A stretch of DNA of 64,000 nt from Archangium sp. (GCA_022843845.1 JALHMW010000003.1:124001-188000); one strand, 5' to 3'. Counted from the stretch's first letter, positions 28,550 to 38,641 are shown. Numbers and translations are program-made. Notes: generated by a model not told the origin, from the sequence alone.

Positions 28550-29290
28550 ACTGAAGCGAGCGAGCGCGATGAGGCACACGGCGGTGCAGTGAGCCTGCTC
28601 ACGTGCGTCATCTGAGTCGCTGTCGACGAAGCGCCCGTCTGGCCGTTGCTCGGCGAGGAGCCGTTCGAGGAACTCCGGGTCCACCGCCCTGCCCGCGGCC
28701 TGCAGACAGAAGATGATCTCGGCGGCGGGATCGATTTCCCCCCAGGCCAGGCGAACCGGGAGCGCAAGCGCAAGCTCGTCCAGCGCTTCGTCCGCGCCCT
28801 CCGTCTCGAGCGGATCGCGCAGGTAGCTCGTCCACAAGAGGATCTGGTGGGTGCGCCAGTACGTGCGCTCCATGCCGGTGAGGCCTGATGGGTCGGGGAC
28901 CTCGACGTCGACGCCGAGGGCTCCGGCGAGCTCGGCCAGCAGCCAGCCAGCCAGCACCGACTGCTCGGTCACCCCTGCGACCGCCGCGCGCACGTCAGCG
29001 ACTGGCAGCGGCGGGTTCTCGAGGCCGTACAGCGCGCGGAAGTAGTGCGCGTCGAGGCGCGCCATGACGACCTCCCACGGCAGGTCGGCCGGGAACGTCG
29101 AGGGGAGCGCCGCCAGCCCCTCGAGCGCCGCGTCGAGCGTCGGGCCAAGCTGGTGCGCTTCGAAGAACTCCGGCGCGTGCGCCCTGAGGCAATGGAGCGT
29201 CACGGCGCGATCGCTGATGTGCGCCTCGAGCGTGGTGTTCGTCAGCTCGAGGAACCGCTCCAGCGCCCGATCACACGCGGCCCGGCTCAC
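28472..29290 (-). CDS. Hypothetical protein, squalene cyclase/prenyltransferase-like helical repeats (tentative)
   Basis: The protein is 272 residues from GTG 29290, chosen because it overlaps the upstream aminopeptidase stop in a GTGA junction; the open frame continues upstream only inside that gene. It is helix-rich, with QRPDGRFVDSDSDDAREQAHCTAV-type text near the C-terminus (residues ~220-243; DGRF and HCTAVCLIAL) recalling alpha/alpha-barrel repeats of squalene-cyclase-like proteins. The resemblance is weak. The last 26 codons overlap the end of the oppositely oriented Cys-rich gene at 27581-28549. Function is unknown. Confidence 0.65.
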   Translation of the reverse strand: MSRAACDRALERFLELTNTTLEAHISDRAVTLHCLRAHAPEFFEAHQLGPTLDAALEGLAALPSTFPADLPWEVVMARLDAHYFRALYGLENPPLPVADVRAAVAGVTEQSVLAGWLLAELAGALGVDVEVPDPSGLTGMERTYWRTHQILLWTSYLRDPLETEGADEALDELALALPVRLAWGEIDPAAEIIFCLQAAGRAVDPEFLERLLAEQRPDGRFVDSDSDDAREQAHCTAVCLIALARFSSDAPEGGAGETTLATVRSAEAARRV

Positions 29291-31989
29291 TTGCGCTTCT
29301 CGAAGAACGCGATGGCCGAGGTGCGGTGACGGGCTCTCCACGCGAGGCAGAGGTCGATGCCCTCCATGGCGATGGCGAAGTTGCGCGGCCCGCCGAGGTA
29401 CTTCGTGGAGCGTCCGTCGAAGAACGCCTTCGCGGCGTCACGGGCCTTCTCATCGCAGATGCCGGAGGCCAGCCACACCAGCCCTGCGCCGCTGTCCTTC
29501 GGGAGCCGATCGATGAGCGCGTCCCAGTTGGTCTGGACGAACTTGAGCGCCTGCTCGCGGGTGCGGAAGTCGTTCGCGGCGCCCCACACGAAGCGCATCG
29601 CCTCACGGGTCTCGAAGGTTTCGGTGAGCACGAGCGGGAGCTGCTGCTCGACGATCGACCGATCGTTGGACTCGGCGAGCGCGCCCAGCAGGCGGCCACG
29701 ATCGGCGCGATCTTTCTCGGCCTTTGCTGCGGTGAGGAGCTTCGCGTGGAGCGCAGCGTCACTGCTCTCGCCGGCGATGCCGAGGACCACGTCGAGCACG
29801 TCAGGGTGCACCGCCTTGCGATCGACCAGCCACGCCTCGACGAGCTTGCGCGCCTGCGCGATCACCTTCGGGTCCTTCCCGTTGAAGCCCAGCGTGCCGA
29901 TCAGCTGAGGACGCAGCAGCCGGGTGTCTTCGTCTTCGCCAGGCTTCGGCGCAAACCCCAGCCCGTCGAGCCGCTTCGAGAACAGCGCGCGGACGAAGGC
30001 CTCGTGTTTCGGGCGCAGCGCCTCGGGCAACAGATCGCCACCGGGCGCCGACGCGAAGCCGAGCGCGTAGCCGAAGACGTGACGGTCCTTCTCCTTCGCG
30101 CCGTACTCGGCGAGCTCGAGCATCGTGCCCAGCTCGGCGTCACCGGAGCGCACCAGCGCCGAGACGTCGCCAAGCATGCCGACACGCTCTGGCACCGACA
30201 GCTTCGCGCCCGCCTTCTTGTAGACGTCGACCAGCGAGATCGGGCCCGCGAGGCTGGCGCGGTAGTAGCCGTCGTACCCATCGTTCGGGAGCACCCAGTC
30301 AGGGCACGTCTTCACCTCGCCCAGCGGCATCGACGCCTTCGCCGCGTCGAGCATGGAGCACAGCCGCGTCTCTTTGCCCTTCACGGAGACGCGCACACAG
30401 AACGGCACCTGCCACGTCTTCGCCGCGTCGCCCGTCGAGCCGACCGGCAGCGCACGCCGCTGCGTGACGGAGAGGCTCGGCGCGCCGCCCTTCGGGCACT
30501 CGAGCGTGAAGGAGAGAATCGGGGCTCCGGGCTGGTCCAGGAACGTGCGGAACGGCGGCGCGACGTCTTTGCCTGCCGCTTCGGAGATCGCCGCGAGGAA
30601 GTCGTCAGCCTTCGCGTTCTTGAACGCGTGCTTCGCGAGGTACGCGCGCACGCCCTTCTGGAACGTCTCTCGCCCGACGTAGGCCTCGAACATGCCGATG
30701 ACCGAGGCGCCCTTGCCGTAGGTGATGCCGTCGAACGCGTTGGCGATGTCGTCGTTCGAGGCGATCGGCTGCCGAATGCGTCGCGAGTTCACGAGCGAGT
30801 CGCTGCCGATGGCGCCGTGCCGACGGTTGACCTGCGCGACGTCCATCGCCCAGCTCGGCTGCCACTTCTCGAGGATGCGAGGTGTCATCCACGTGGCGAA
30901 CGCCTCGTTGAGCCAGAGATCGTCCCACCAGGCCATGGTGACGAGATCGCCGAACCACTGGTGCGCGAGCTCGTGCGTGCAGGTGCCTGCGAAGCCCCGC
31001 TGACGGCCAGGCGTGTCGAGCTCGGGTTTGGAGAGGATGATCTGGTGGCCGTAGGTGACGAGGCCCGGGTTCTCCATCGCGCCCATGTTCGCGGGGACGG
31101 AGATCTGATCGAGCTTCTCGTATGGGTACGGCGAGCCGAACCAGGCCTCGAGCTGCTCGAGGATCGGCCCGGTGGACTCCGCGGCCCACTTCGCTTCGGC
31201 CGTCTTGCCTTTCGGCACCACGATGCGCACCGGCGTCTTCTTCTGGCCGTGCAGGCCGGCGTCGACGAACTCGAAGGTGCCGACGGCGAAGGCCACCAGG
31301 TAACTCGGGAGCGGCAGCGACTTCGCGAAGCGCACGCGCTTTCGGGCGTCGCCGAGCTTCTCTTCAGAGACCTGCGGGGTGTTCGCGAGGGCGACGTGAT
31401 CCGCCAAGACGGTGATCGACAGCTCCCAGGGCACCTTGAACTGCGGCTCGTCGAAGTTCGGGAAGGCGCGGCGTGCGTCGATGGGCTCGAAGCTCGTGTA
31501 CGCGTACCAGGCATCGCCCTCCTTCACCTGAAAGAGGCCGTCGGTGTCTTTCTTCGAGAGCACACCGGTGTAAGCGAGCACGATGTCTTGCGTGCCCTGC
31601 GCGATGAGGCACGCGACTTCACAGCGCGGCACCAGCGCGGCGAAGTGCTCGTCGACGATGACGGCCTCGGCGGTGCGCGGGCCAAGCTGGGTGAGGAGCG
31701 TCGTGGGCGCGATCTTCAGATCGGTCGCGTTGATCCACAGCACCTCGAGCGGCTTCGTGAGCTCGACCTTCGCGGTGATCCGCCCTGAGAACGTCTCCTG
31801 GCCGGGGACGATGTCGAGGTCGAGCTGGTAGCCGAGGGGCCTGGCGCCGTCGGGGAGTCGCACGCCAGGTGAGACCAGCTTCGGCAACGGCAGGAGCGCC
31901 GACACGACGGGCGCGGTGTCGGTCTTGATGGCAGGGGCGGGCGCGGTGCAGCCGACGAGCAGAATGAGCGCGGGGATGAGGGGTCGCAT
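29287..31989 (-). CDS. M1-family zinc aminopeptidase, lipoprotein
   Basis: This 900-residue protein has signal peptide MRPLIPALILLVGC (lipobox LVGC), so it is probably anchored in the outer membrane or periplasm rather than cytosolic like PepN. The M1 catalytic set is intact: GAMEN exopeptidase motif (MGAMENPGLVTYG) and HExxH-x18-E with H339, E340, H343 and E362. The C-terminal half is a HEAT-like helical ERAP1_C-type domain. It removes N-terminal residues from peptides and would suit a scavenging role in a predatory bacterium. Its stop overlaps the start of the 28472-29290 gene by 4 nt. Confidence 0.93.
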   Translation of the reverse strand: MRPLIPALILLVGCTAPAPAIKTDTAPVVSALLPLPKLVSPGVRLPDGARPLGYQLDLDIVPGQETFSGRITAKVELTKPLEVLWINATDLKIAPTTLLTQLGPRTAEAVIVDEHFAALVPRCEVACLIAQGTQDIVLAYTGVLSKKDTDGLFQVKEGDAWYAYTSFEPIDARRAFPNFDEPQFKVPWELSITVLADHVALANTPQVSEEKLGDARKRVRFAKSLPLPSYLVAFAVGTFEFVDAGLHGQKKTPVRIVVPKGKTAEAKWAAESTGPILEQLEAWFGSPYPYEKLDQISVPANMGAMENPGLVTYGHQIILSKPELDTPGRQRGFAGTCTHELAHQWFGDLVTMAWWDDLWLNEAFATWMTPRILEKWQPSWAMDVAQVNRRHGAIGSDSLVNSRRIRQPIASNDDIANAFDGITYGKGASVIGMFEAYVGRETFQKGVRAYLAKHAFKNAKADDFLAAISEAAGKDVAPPFRTFLDQPGAPILSFTLECPKGGAPSLSVTQRRALPVGSTGDAAKTWQVPFCVRVSVKGKETRLCSMLDAAKASMPLGEVKTCPDWVLPNDGYDGYYRASLAGPISLVDVYKKAGAKLSVPERVGMLGDVSALVRSGDAELGTMLELAEYGAKEKDRHVFGYALGFASAPGGDLLPEALRPKHEAFVRALFSKRLDGLGFAPKPGEDEDTRLLRPQLIGTLGFNGKDPKVIAQARKLVEAWLVDRKAVHPDVLDVVLGIAGESSDAALHAKLLTAAKAEKDRADRGRLLGALAESNDRSIVEQQLPLVLTETFETREAMRFVWGAANDFRTREQALKFVQTNWDALIDRLPKDSGAGLVWLASGICDEKARDAAKAFFDGRSTKYLGGPRNFAIAMEGIDLCLAWRARHRTSAIAFFEKRK

Positions 31990-32058
31990 TGGCGCGCACC
32001 CTATTCCCGGTGTCGTGGAGGTGTGAGCGACTTTGAGCTCTCACTGGCAGACAGCCGG

Positions 32059-34524
32059 TCATTGGTCGGCGACGGCCGGCGCTTCGTCCAGCCCTCGCAA
32101 GAAGACGATCCGGCCACTCACACAGGTGACGAAGATCGTGCCGTTTCGAGCAACCGAGACAGCAACGATGCCCTCGGGCAGGTGAGCTTCTGCGATTGGC
32201 CGCTCACGAGGCCTCGCCGGGTCGAGAATCCTGATGCGGTGGCCATGCTCCCCGACCACCAGGAGGCGTCGTCCTGCGGCATCGACGAGCGGCTTTACCT
32301 GACGCATCCTCGTTTCTTGGAGTGTCAGGAGTGGCCTGGCGATCGTGGGGTCGGCCTTGGCGTCGAAGAACTGGAAGAGGAAGCCATCTTCTCTCGCGAC
32401 CACGCGGCGGGATCCGATTCTGAAGTTGGGCTCTTCGTCCGATTCTCCCGCGAAGTTTGCTGAAAACAGAGGCCTGGCATCCGCCCCTGCGTCTGGTGCG
32501 TAGACGCTGACGTCGGCCCTCCGTCGCTGCCCGGCATCGGCGACGTGAGAACCGAAGAGCACTCCCTCGACGACTGGTCTGGCATTGAGCCCAGCGGATG
32601 GATCGAACACCTGTGCTCCACGATAGCCCTCGACGAGCAGGTACGACCGGCCGCTGCTGGTCCGAAGCGACGCGAGGCGTTCAGCCGGAGTTCCCGAGCT
32701 CGCGGTGAAGCGTGGCCGGGCGACCGAGGTCTTCTTGATTTCGAAGACAGACACATCAGAGACGCCATCCCCCGGGTCAGCGAGATCGCACGCACTGATA
32801 TTGAATCTCCCAGTGTTCGTCACAACGACTCGCAGGGTCCCCAGTTCGTCGTTGATCGGGAAGATTCCACTGACGGACCCACTGAGCCGAGCCGAGAAGA
32901 TGGGCTGGGCGTCGAGCCCGCCCATGGCGTCGAACACCTTGAAACTCCCACTGTTGTCACCGACAAGAAGCAACCACTCACCGTCCCGGGAGCTGGCTTT
33001 CTCGATGAAGCGCGTGCCCGGTGAGCCTTCGAGTTCCCGGGTGGAGAAGATGGGTTTCGCATGGAGACCCGCTGACGGAATGAAGATGCTCAGTTCACGT
33101 TCGCCTTCCACCAGGAGCACTGGCTTCCCGTTGGGGTCGCTCGACGGAGTCACGGTGGCGCGACCATCGAGCGTCTTCGAGAACACCGGCCTCGGGCTCT
33201 GAGCCGCACCAAACTCGAAGAGAGACACCGTCGACTTCGAGTTCTCCACCGCGTTCATCATGAACTTCGCCTGACCGGCGACATCGCGAATCTCCTCGAG
33301 AATGAACTGACCCGGATCGCCTTTCACAGTCACCGAGAACACGGGCTGCGCATCGCGACCTGCGTTCCGCTCGAAGCCCCTGATGGTGCCGTAAACGTCG
33401 CCAATCACAATCAACGAACGGCCTCGCCTGTCTCTCAGCGCAACGACGGCCTGAAAGCCGGGCACCGTCGTGGCCATGAGCGCCTCGGCGCCGTCTCGCG
33501 CCATCACATCGAACAGCCTGAAGCTCCCAGTCTCCGACCCCACCACCGCGAGCGCCGTCGAATCGGCGATCGGCATCACGTCTTCGTCACTCCTGAGCTT
33601 CAACGAGAAGCGAGGACTGGCCTCGAGCCCTGCCTTGAAGTCGAAGATCTTCAACTCGCGAGGCCAATCGAGCAACGCCAGGGAACGTTCTCCGCGAACA
33701 CTCACGAGGCTGAAGAGGCCACGAGGAGATCCCGTCATCAGCTTCGCGCTGAACACCAGCTGCACCCGAGACGTGCCGCGGAACTCGAACCCCTTGAGAC
33801 TGCCGCTTCGATCGGCGACCGCGAAAGCAGCCAGTCCTCTTTCGTTCTCGCTCCAGATGAAGTCGACGATCTCGTCGTTCATCTCTGCCCTGAAAAAGGG
33901 AGTCGCATCGAGCCCTGCAGCGGGATCAAAGAACTCGAACTCCTTCTCCTTTCGGCGGACGACCGCCAGCACGGCACGGCCCCGATTCTTGAATGTGTGA
34001 AGCTCCGGCCCTAGGTAGTCGTCGCGATCGACCTTTCTCATCGTGGCCCTCATCGTGACTCCCGCGTCCTTGCCCGCGAGCGGATCGAAGGCGCTGAGAA
34101 GACACCGCGCAGCCGAATCGCCACAGTCCAGGGTCGCGACAATCACTCCACCGTCTTCGCCATCGACTCGAACCGCGTTGTTCGCAACAGACCTGAATTG
34201 CCGCGAAAACAGTGGCTGGGCGAAGTTGTGACCCGCTGCCGGTTCGAACACCGCAATGGTACCGCTGCGATCGCCCACCGCGATGGTGCCGTCGGGTAAC
34301 TCCACCGCACCGGCGGAGAAGGCGATGGGGCTGGTCATCTGAAAGCCCAGGCGCTCAATCACGCTCAGCGGTGGTTGCTTGCGCTCCTCGTCCGTCAGCC
34401 AGGTGGTGCTGAGCGACCCGCCATCTGGTGCGATCGCCAGCGTCTTCTCGTGAGCGAGGACTTCACGACCCACAGGCCAGAGGAACATCAGCATCAGGGA
34501 AAGACGACGAGCAGCAAGCGCCAT
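32059..34524 (-). CDS. Large propeller-like repeat protein, secreted
   Basis: This 821-residue protein from ATG 34524 has a probable signal peptide (MALAARRLSLMLMFLWPVG). It holds about 11 imperfect repeats of ~60-70 residues, each with FxPxAGLDAxPxFS as its centre (e.g. FFDPAAGLDATPFF, VFDAMGGLDAQPIFS, VYAPDAGADARPLFS), suggesting serial four-stranded sheets of beta-propeller blades. The name in databases is likely only 'hypothetical'. By eye, the base composition is less GC-rich than in neighbours, hinting at transfer or relaxed selection. It is separated from the aminopeptidase by 69 nt on the same strand. Confidence 0.75.
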   Translation of the reverse strand: MALAARRLSLMLMFLWPVGREVLAHEKTLAIAPDGGSLSTTWLTDEERKQPPLSVIERLGFQMTSPIAFSAGAVELPDGTIAVGDRSGTIAVFEPAAGHNFAQPLFSRQFRSVANNAVRVDGEDGGVIVATLDCGDSAARCLLSAFDPLAGKDAGVTMRATMRKVDRDDYLGPELHTFKNRGRAVLAVVRRKEKEFEFFDPAAGLDATPFFRAEMNDEIVDFIWSENERGLAAFAVADRSGSLKGFEFRGTSRVQLVFSAKLMTGSPRGLFSLVSVRGERSLALLDWPRELKIFDFKAGLEASPRFSLKLRSDEDVMPIADSTALAVVGSETGSFRLFDVMARDGAEALMATTVPGFQAVVALRDRRGRSLIVIGDVYGTIRGFERNAGRDAQPVFSVTVKGDPGQFILEEIRDVAGQAKFMMNAVENSKSTVSLFEFGAAQSPRPVFSKTLDGRATVTPSSDPNGKPVLLVEGERELSIFIPSAGLHAKPIFSTRELEGSPGTRFIEKASSRDGEWLLLVGDNSGSFKVFDAMGGLDAQPIFSARLSGSVSGIFPINDELGTLRVVVTNTGRFNISACDLADPGDGVSDVSVFEIKKTSVARPRFTASSGTPAERLASLRTSSGRSYLLVEGYRGAQVFDPSAGLNARPVVEGVLFGSHVADAGQRRRADVSVYAPDAGADARPLFSANFAGESDEEPNFRIGSRRVVAREDGFLFQFFDAKADPTIARPLLTLQETRMRQVKPLVDAAGRRLLVVGEHGHRIRILDPARPRERPIAEAHLPEGIVAVSVARNGTIFVTCVSGRIVFLRGLDEAPAVADQ

Positions 34525-34690
34525 GGCGCTGGTGCGGGTAGCACCATTCGAGCCAGCGGCTGGAGACGCAGCTCAGTGCGGTTGCGCTCGAGCCCGCGTG
34601 GTCCTCGAGCCGCACAGTCGCGGCTCACCCCGTTGAGCTTTCGATGGCCACGTGGCCGACCAGCCTCGTTGCACGAGTGACGACGCAGGC

Positions 34691-35293
34691 GTGAGACTGC
34701 GGTTCGTGAAACGGCTCGCGCTGCTGCTGCTGATGATCACCCTGCCCTCGCAGGCGCTGCCGCCGACGTCGGCAAAATCGCTGCTCGAGCGCGCACGCAG
34801 CTACCTGGGAACGCCGTACGAGTTCGGAGGGAGGAACCGGCTCGTGAGTGGCGGTCGGCGTGAAGGCATCGACTGCCAGGGCCTCGTGTTCCTCGCGGCG
34901 CAGGCGTTGACGAGGTGCAGCTGGAGGTCGTTCTCGACGCTGAACGTGGAGCAAGTGGCGCGGAAGGAACTGGGAACACCAGTCGAAGGCCTGGCGCCGA
35001 TCGCGTCGGCCAATCTCGACGTCACGAAGCTCGAGCTGGGCGACTACGTGATGCTGGTGGCGCCAGATCAGAACCCGGCGGAGGCCGCGATCGGGAAGCT
35101 GGGCGAGCAGGACGTCTGGGTCTGGCACGTCGGGTTGTACGCGGGCGAAGGCAAGTGGATCGTCGGCGACCACTACGCGGGCGCTGTCGTCGAGACCGAC
35201 CTCGAGACCTACCTCACCGATCACGCCGACGTGTACACGGGCGTCTTCGTGATGCGCATGGCGAGCGCACCGAAGCCCACACGGTGCCGCTAG
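34691..35293 (+). CDS. NlpC/P60-like peptidase
   Basis: The protein is 200 residues from GTG 34691, which gives a signal peptide (FVKRLALLLLMITLPSQAL); the longer open frame starting at 34652 would bury it. The NlpC/P60 catalytic set is complete: C62 in IDCQGLV, H146 in WHVGLY and H161 in GDHY. Family members cut peptidoglycan stem peptides. The LGTPYEFGGRNR segment before the Cys is the typical binding-site opening. The adjacent genes are unrelated in function: divergent to the propeller-like protein and followed by a membrane protein. Confidence 0.85.
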   Translation: MRLRFVKRLALLLLMITLPSQALPPTSAKSLLERARSYLGTPYEFGGRNRLVSGGRREGIDCQGLVFLAAQALTRCSWRSFSTLNVEQVARKELGTPVEGLAPIASANLDVTKLELGDYVMLVAPDQNPAEAAIGKLGEQDVWVWHVGLYAGEGKWIVGDHYAGAVVETDLETYLTDHADVYTGVFVMRMASAPKPTRCR

Positions 35294-35351
35294 AGCCAGT
35301 CCATTCGCCCGATGCTGATGACCAGTCGAACTGCGCCAGAGTCAGAGGGTC

Positions 35352-36158
35352 ATGACCGGAACTTCGGCCCTGCACGAGCGGCCCTTCGCCCGAACCTTCG
35401 ACCGCCTGGTGAACTGGTTCGGAGGCCGCCACGATCAGACGCCGCACCAGGCACTCCAGCGGCGGTTTCTCCTCGGCTGCGCGCTGATCGCACTCGCGGA
35501 AGCCGTCGTCGCGTCGATTGCCAGCACCGTCTCCGGTCAACCGCTCCACACGTGGATGACGGCGGGGTTCGGCGTGTTGATCGTGGGGTGCCTCGGGCTC
35601 CTCCGCCGAGGCGTGGCCGTGCATGCCGTCGTGTGGACGGCGATCGGCTCGGTCGCGCTCTTCTTCTTCTTCATCTCGATCACCACCGCGCGCCTGCACC
35701 CCGAGCAGCTCCCCTGGCTCGTGCTGCTGCCGCTCGGCTCGGCAATCGCCACCAGGCCAGAAAGGCAAAAGGAAGCGGCCTTCTGGGAAAAGCCGAACGT
35801 CGTGATTGCCTCACTGCTCGCGTTCGTCGACGGGGCAGCCATCGTCGTCGCGCATCACTTCGGGTGGACCTTCGAGGCCGTCGACGTGGTGAGTGACTGG
35901 GCCGCGCTCTTCGACTTCGCAACCCTGCTCGCGGCTGTGAGCGCGATGGTGTGGCTCCTCGAACGCGAGCTGCGCCGGGCAGAGCACGAGAACCGGCTCT
36001 TGCGCGAGTTGCTGCCGATGTGCGCGTGGTGTCAGAAGATCCGCGACGAGCGCGGCGGCTGGGTGCCGGTCGCGAGGTACATGCAGGAGCAAGGCGCGCA
36101 CGTCACGCACGGCATCTGCCCGACCTGCAGCGAGGAGCACTTCTCGACTCCGGAGTGA
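35352..36158 (+). CDS. Membrane protein with C-terminal CxxC 'KIRD' tail
   Basis: This 268-residue protein has about six transmembrane segments (residues ~35-205), a short charged linker and a C-terminal module reading LPMCAWCQKIRDERGGWVP then a second HGICPTC pair. That tail is commonly found attached to sensor kinases and response regulators (LPICxxCKKIRDxxGxW, SHGICPxC) and probably binds a metal. Here it is fused to a bare membrane domain without a kinase, suggesting a signal-input subunit that works with a partner kinase; the hybrid kinase at 38642-40567 is the nearest candidate. This role is inferred. Confidence 0.7.
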   Translation: MTGTSALHERPFARTFDRLVNWFGGRHDQTPHQALQRRFLLGCALIALAEAVVASIASTVSGQPLHTWMTAGFGVLIVGCLGLLRRGVAVHAVVWTAIGSVALFFFFISITTARLHPEQLPWLVLLPLGSAIATRPERQKEAAFWEKPNVVIASLLAFVDGAAIVVAHHFGWTFEAVDVVSDWAALFDFATLLAAVSAMVWLLERELRRAEHENRLLRELLPMCAWCQKIRDERGGWVPVARYMQEQGAHVTHGICPTCSEEHFSTPE

Positions 36159-36163
36159 CGCGC

Positions 36164-38533
36164 TCAGGGCAGCTCGAGCACCTGCCAGCGAATCGTCTTC
36201 GGCCCGGTCGACGACACCGTCACGTCGTCGAATGCCACGACGCCTGTGAGCCGAACGCGCTTCACCGCTCCGAACGTCTCGACGCTGCACGCGGGGCACG
36301 ACGCGCTCGTCTTCGAGCCACGTCGCACCTCGAGCGACGTGCCATCGGCCAGGGTCATCGACGCGAAGCCACCGGGCCCGAGTGCTGCCACCACGTCGAG
36401 CACGTCTGCGCGTGAGGCCTCAGTGACCACGCCGGGCACATTCGACGGCGCGAGCGTCTGCACCTCGGCATCGAGCAGCGGCACCAGCTGGTTCTCGACG
36501 ATGAACAACGGCAACCGGCTCAGCGGCGCCGGCACCACCACGAAGCCGGGGCCTTCGTGCACCGTCCCCTCCGTCCACTCCACGAAGCGCCCCGGCGGCA
36601 ACCACACGCGACGATCACGCACGCCCCGGCGCACCACCGGCGCGGCGTACAACGACGGCCCGACGAAGAACGCGTCGTCGAGCGTCCACGTCTCGGGCAT
36701 CGAGGGGAATAGCAGCACCGGCGCGCGGGTGATCGGCGCTCCGTTCAGGTTCGACTGCCGCGCCAGCGTGCGGAAGTACGGCGCCAGCCGCGTGTGCAGC
36801 CCCGCCGCCTCGCGATAGAGGTCCTGCGTCTCGACGTCGTCCCACAGGCGAGCCTTCGTGCGCGCACCACCGACGGGGTTCGAGCACGCGTCCTGCTCGT
36901 GCATCATCGGGCTCATCACGCTCATCTGGTACCACCGCACCAGCATCTCTTTGTCGTGCGGCGCGTCGGTGAGGCACTTGAAGCCGCCGATGTCGGAGCT
37001 CCACGCGGGCACGCCGACCATCGACAGGCTGAGCCCACCCCGGAGCGAGCTGGGCAAGCCGAGCGTCTCGTCGAAGCTGGCCTCGGGGTCTCCGCCCCAC
37101 GCGTCGTACACGTACGCCTGACTGCCCGTGTACCCGGAGCGCGCGAAGCACATGCGATCCGTGCCGTTGAGCAGATCGAACGCCGCCTTCGCCGACAACA
37201 CCGGGTAGCGGTTGTGCATCGACGCTCCGGTGCTGCCATCGAAGAACCGCGAGTCGCGCGCGACGTACTCACCGAAGTCGTGCATCCACCCGTCGTAGCC
37301 AAGCTCGATGGAGCGCCCGAGCAGCGAGTGGAACCAGCGCACCGCGTCGGGGTTCGTCAGATCGATCGCCGACACCGTCTGCGGCCCACCCGAGATGAAG
37401 AACGTCGTCGCGGGCCCTCCGTCAGGGAGCATCTCGAAGAAGCCGGCGTCGGCGCCGAAGTTGTAGTCGTCGACACTGCGCGCGGAGGACCGTGAGACGT
37501 ACGGGTTGTTGTACGCGAACACCTTGAAGCCGTTGGTGTGCAACACGCTCGTCCACGCCTTGAGCTCGGGCTCGAGGCCCCGCTGCGCGCCGTTCGGCAG
37601 CACGTGCATTGCGTCTTCGACGGTGGTGATCGGCAGGCGGCGATCTCGCATCGCCTGCCACTCGGGAACGCCGTCCACCATCGCGTCCCGGTTGATGCGG
37701 CGGCGCGGCCCATACGCCCAGTCGGGCGGCACCAGCGGCCGGCCGGTGTCTGCCGTGAAGTCGTCGATCGCCTGGAGCGGCAGGTCGCGCACGTAGAACG
37801 TCACCGCCATCGAGGTCTCGTTCGCGACGAGGCGCACCGTCTTCGGCTCGTCGGCGAGGTTGCCGAAGTGCACCGTGTTGCGGAAGTCGCTGGCGAGCCA
37901 CACCGAGACGCCGTGCGTGGTGTGGAAAAAAGGCACCGGGAAGTACGTCATCGACGGACCGTTCGGGTACGGATTGGTGGCGGAGGGGCCAGCGTCTTCG
38001 CCAGCGCCGAGCCCGCCCTCCTCCGGCCACGAGTAGAGCGACTGCCCGAGGTGATCGAACGTCGCGGTGCGCTGCCCCATGCCGAAGTAGTGCGCGCCGT
38101 CGGGCATCACGAAGCCGAGGCCCGAGGTGTTGCTGTTCTTCCCGTCGTCGGAGCTCTGCGTCCACCTCAGGCGCGCCCCGACGATCTGCAAGGTGAGCCG
38201 CACCGAGCCGAGCTCGTCTTTGAACGTGAGCGTCGCGTTCTTCTCGTCGCTGCTCTCGAGCACCCCGGTGTCGAACAGCCGCCACGGCCGCTCCTTCGGG
38301 CGATAGCCGTCCCACCCGGGCACCAGCTGCGGCTCGATGACGTAGGTGTCGAGCGTGACGCGAGGGCCATGGCGGGTCTGGAGCCGTGTCTTGCCGTCGA
38401 CGCCGACGATCTTCATCGAGAACGGCGCGGGTACGACTTCGACGGTGAACCCGTCACCCTTGAGCCGAACCGCCTCGGGCCCACCGCAGACACAACCCGC
38501 ACTGCAGAAAAGGAGGAACCACCAACGCATCAC
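36164..38533 (-). CDS. Glycoside hydrolase family 31 (alpha-glucosidase-like), lipoprotein
   Basis: This 789-residue protein begins MMRWWFLLFCSAGC (lipobox SAGC), so it is probably surface- or periplasm-anchored. GH31 features are present: GWMHDFGEY with catalytic nucleophile D419, and a WGGD motif with acid/base D482 in GSQAYVYDAWGGD. An N-terminal beta-sandwich (residues ~20-230) precedes the TIM barrel and a C-terminal beta domain follows. GH31 enzymes hydrolyse alpha-glucosides, alpha-xylosides or related sugars; the substrate cannot be read from sequence. It is convergent with the 35352-36158 membrane protein, 5 nt apart. Confidence 0.92.
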   Translation of the reverse strand: MMRWWFLLFCSAGCVCGGPEAVRLKGDGFTVEVVPAPFSMKIVGVDGKTRLQTRHGPRVTLDTYVIEPQLVPGWDGYRPKERPWRLFDTGVLESSDEKNATLTFKDELGSVRLTLQIVGARLRWTQSSDDGKNSNTSGLGFVMPDGAHYFGMGQRTATFDHLGQSLYSWPEEGGLGAGEDAGPSATNPYPNGPSMTYFPVPFFHTTHGVSVWLASDFRNTVHFGNLADEPKTVRLVANETSMAVTFYVRDLPLQAIDDFTADTGRPLVPPDWAYGPRRRINRDAMVDGVPEWQAMRDRRLPITTVEDAMHVLPNGAQRGLEPELKAWTSVLHTNGFKVFAYNNPYVSRSSARSVDDYNFGADAGFFEMLPDGGPATTFFISGGPQTVSAIDLTNPDAVRWFHSLLGRSIELGYDGWMHDFGEYVARDSRFFDGSTGASMHNRYPVLSAKAAFDLLNGTDRMCFARSGYTGSQAYVYDAWGGDPEASFDETLGLPSSLRGGLSLSMVGVPAWSSDIGGFKCLTDAPHDKEMLVRWYQMSVMSPMMHEQDACSNPVGGARTKARLWDDVETQDLYREAAGLHTRLAPYFRTLARQSNLNGAPITRAPVLLFPSMPETWTLDDAFFVGPSLYAAPVVRRGVRDRRVWLPPGRFVEWTEGTVHEGPGFVVVPAPLSRLPLFIVENQLVPLLDAEVQTLAPSNVPGVVTEASRADVLDVVAALGPGGFASMTLADGTSLEVRRGSKTSASCPACSVETFGAVKRVRLTGVVAFDDVTVSSTGPKTIRWQVLELP

Positions 38534-38641
38534 TCGTCCATAGCAGTTGGCCGCAAATCGACGCCCTCGGATTCCTGAAGAGTCGCCGTGCCTGAGCGGC
38601 CAGGACGATCGCGCGGAAGAGGTGGAGTTCCCTCGGAATCG

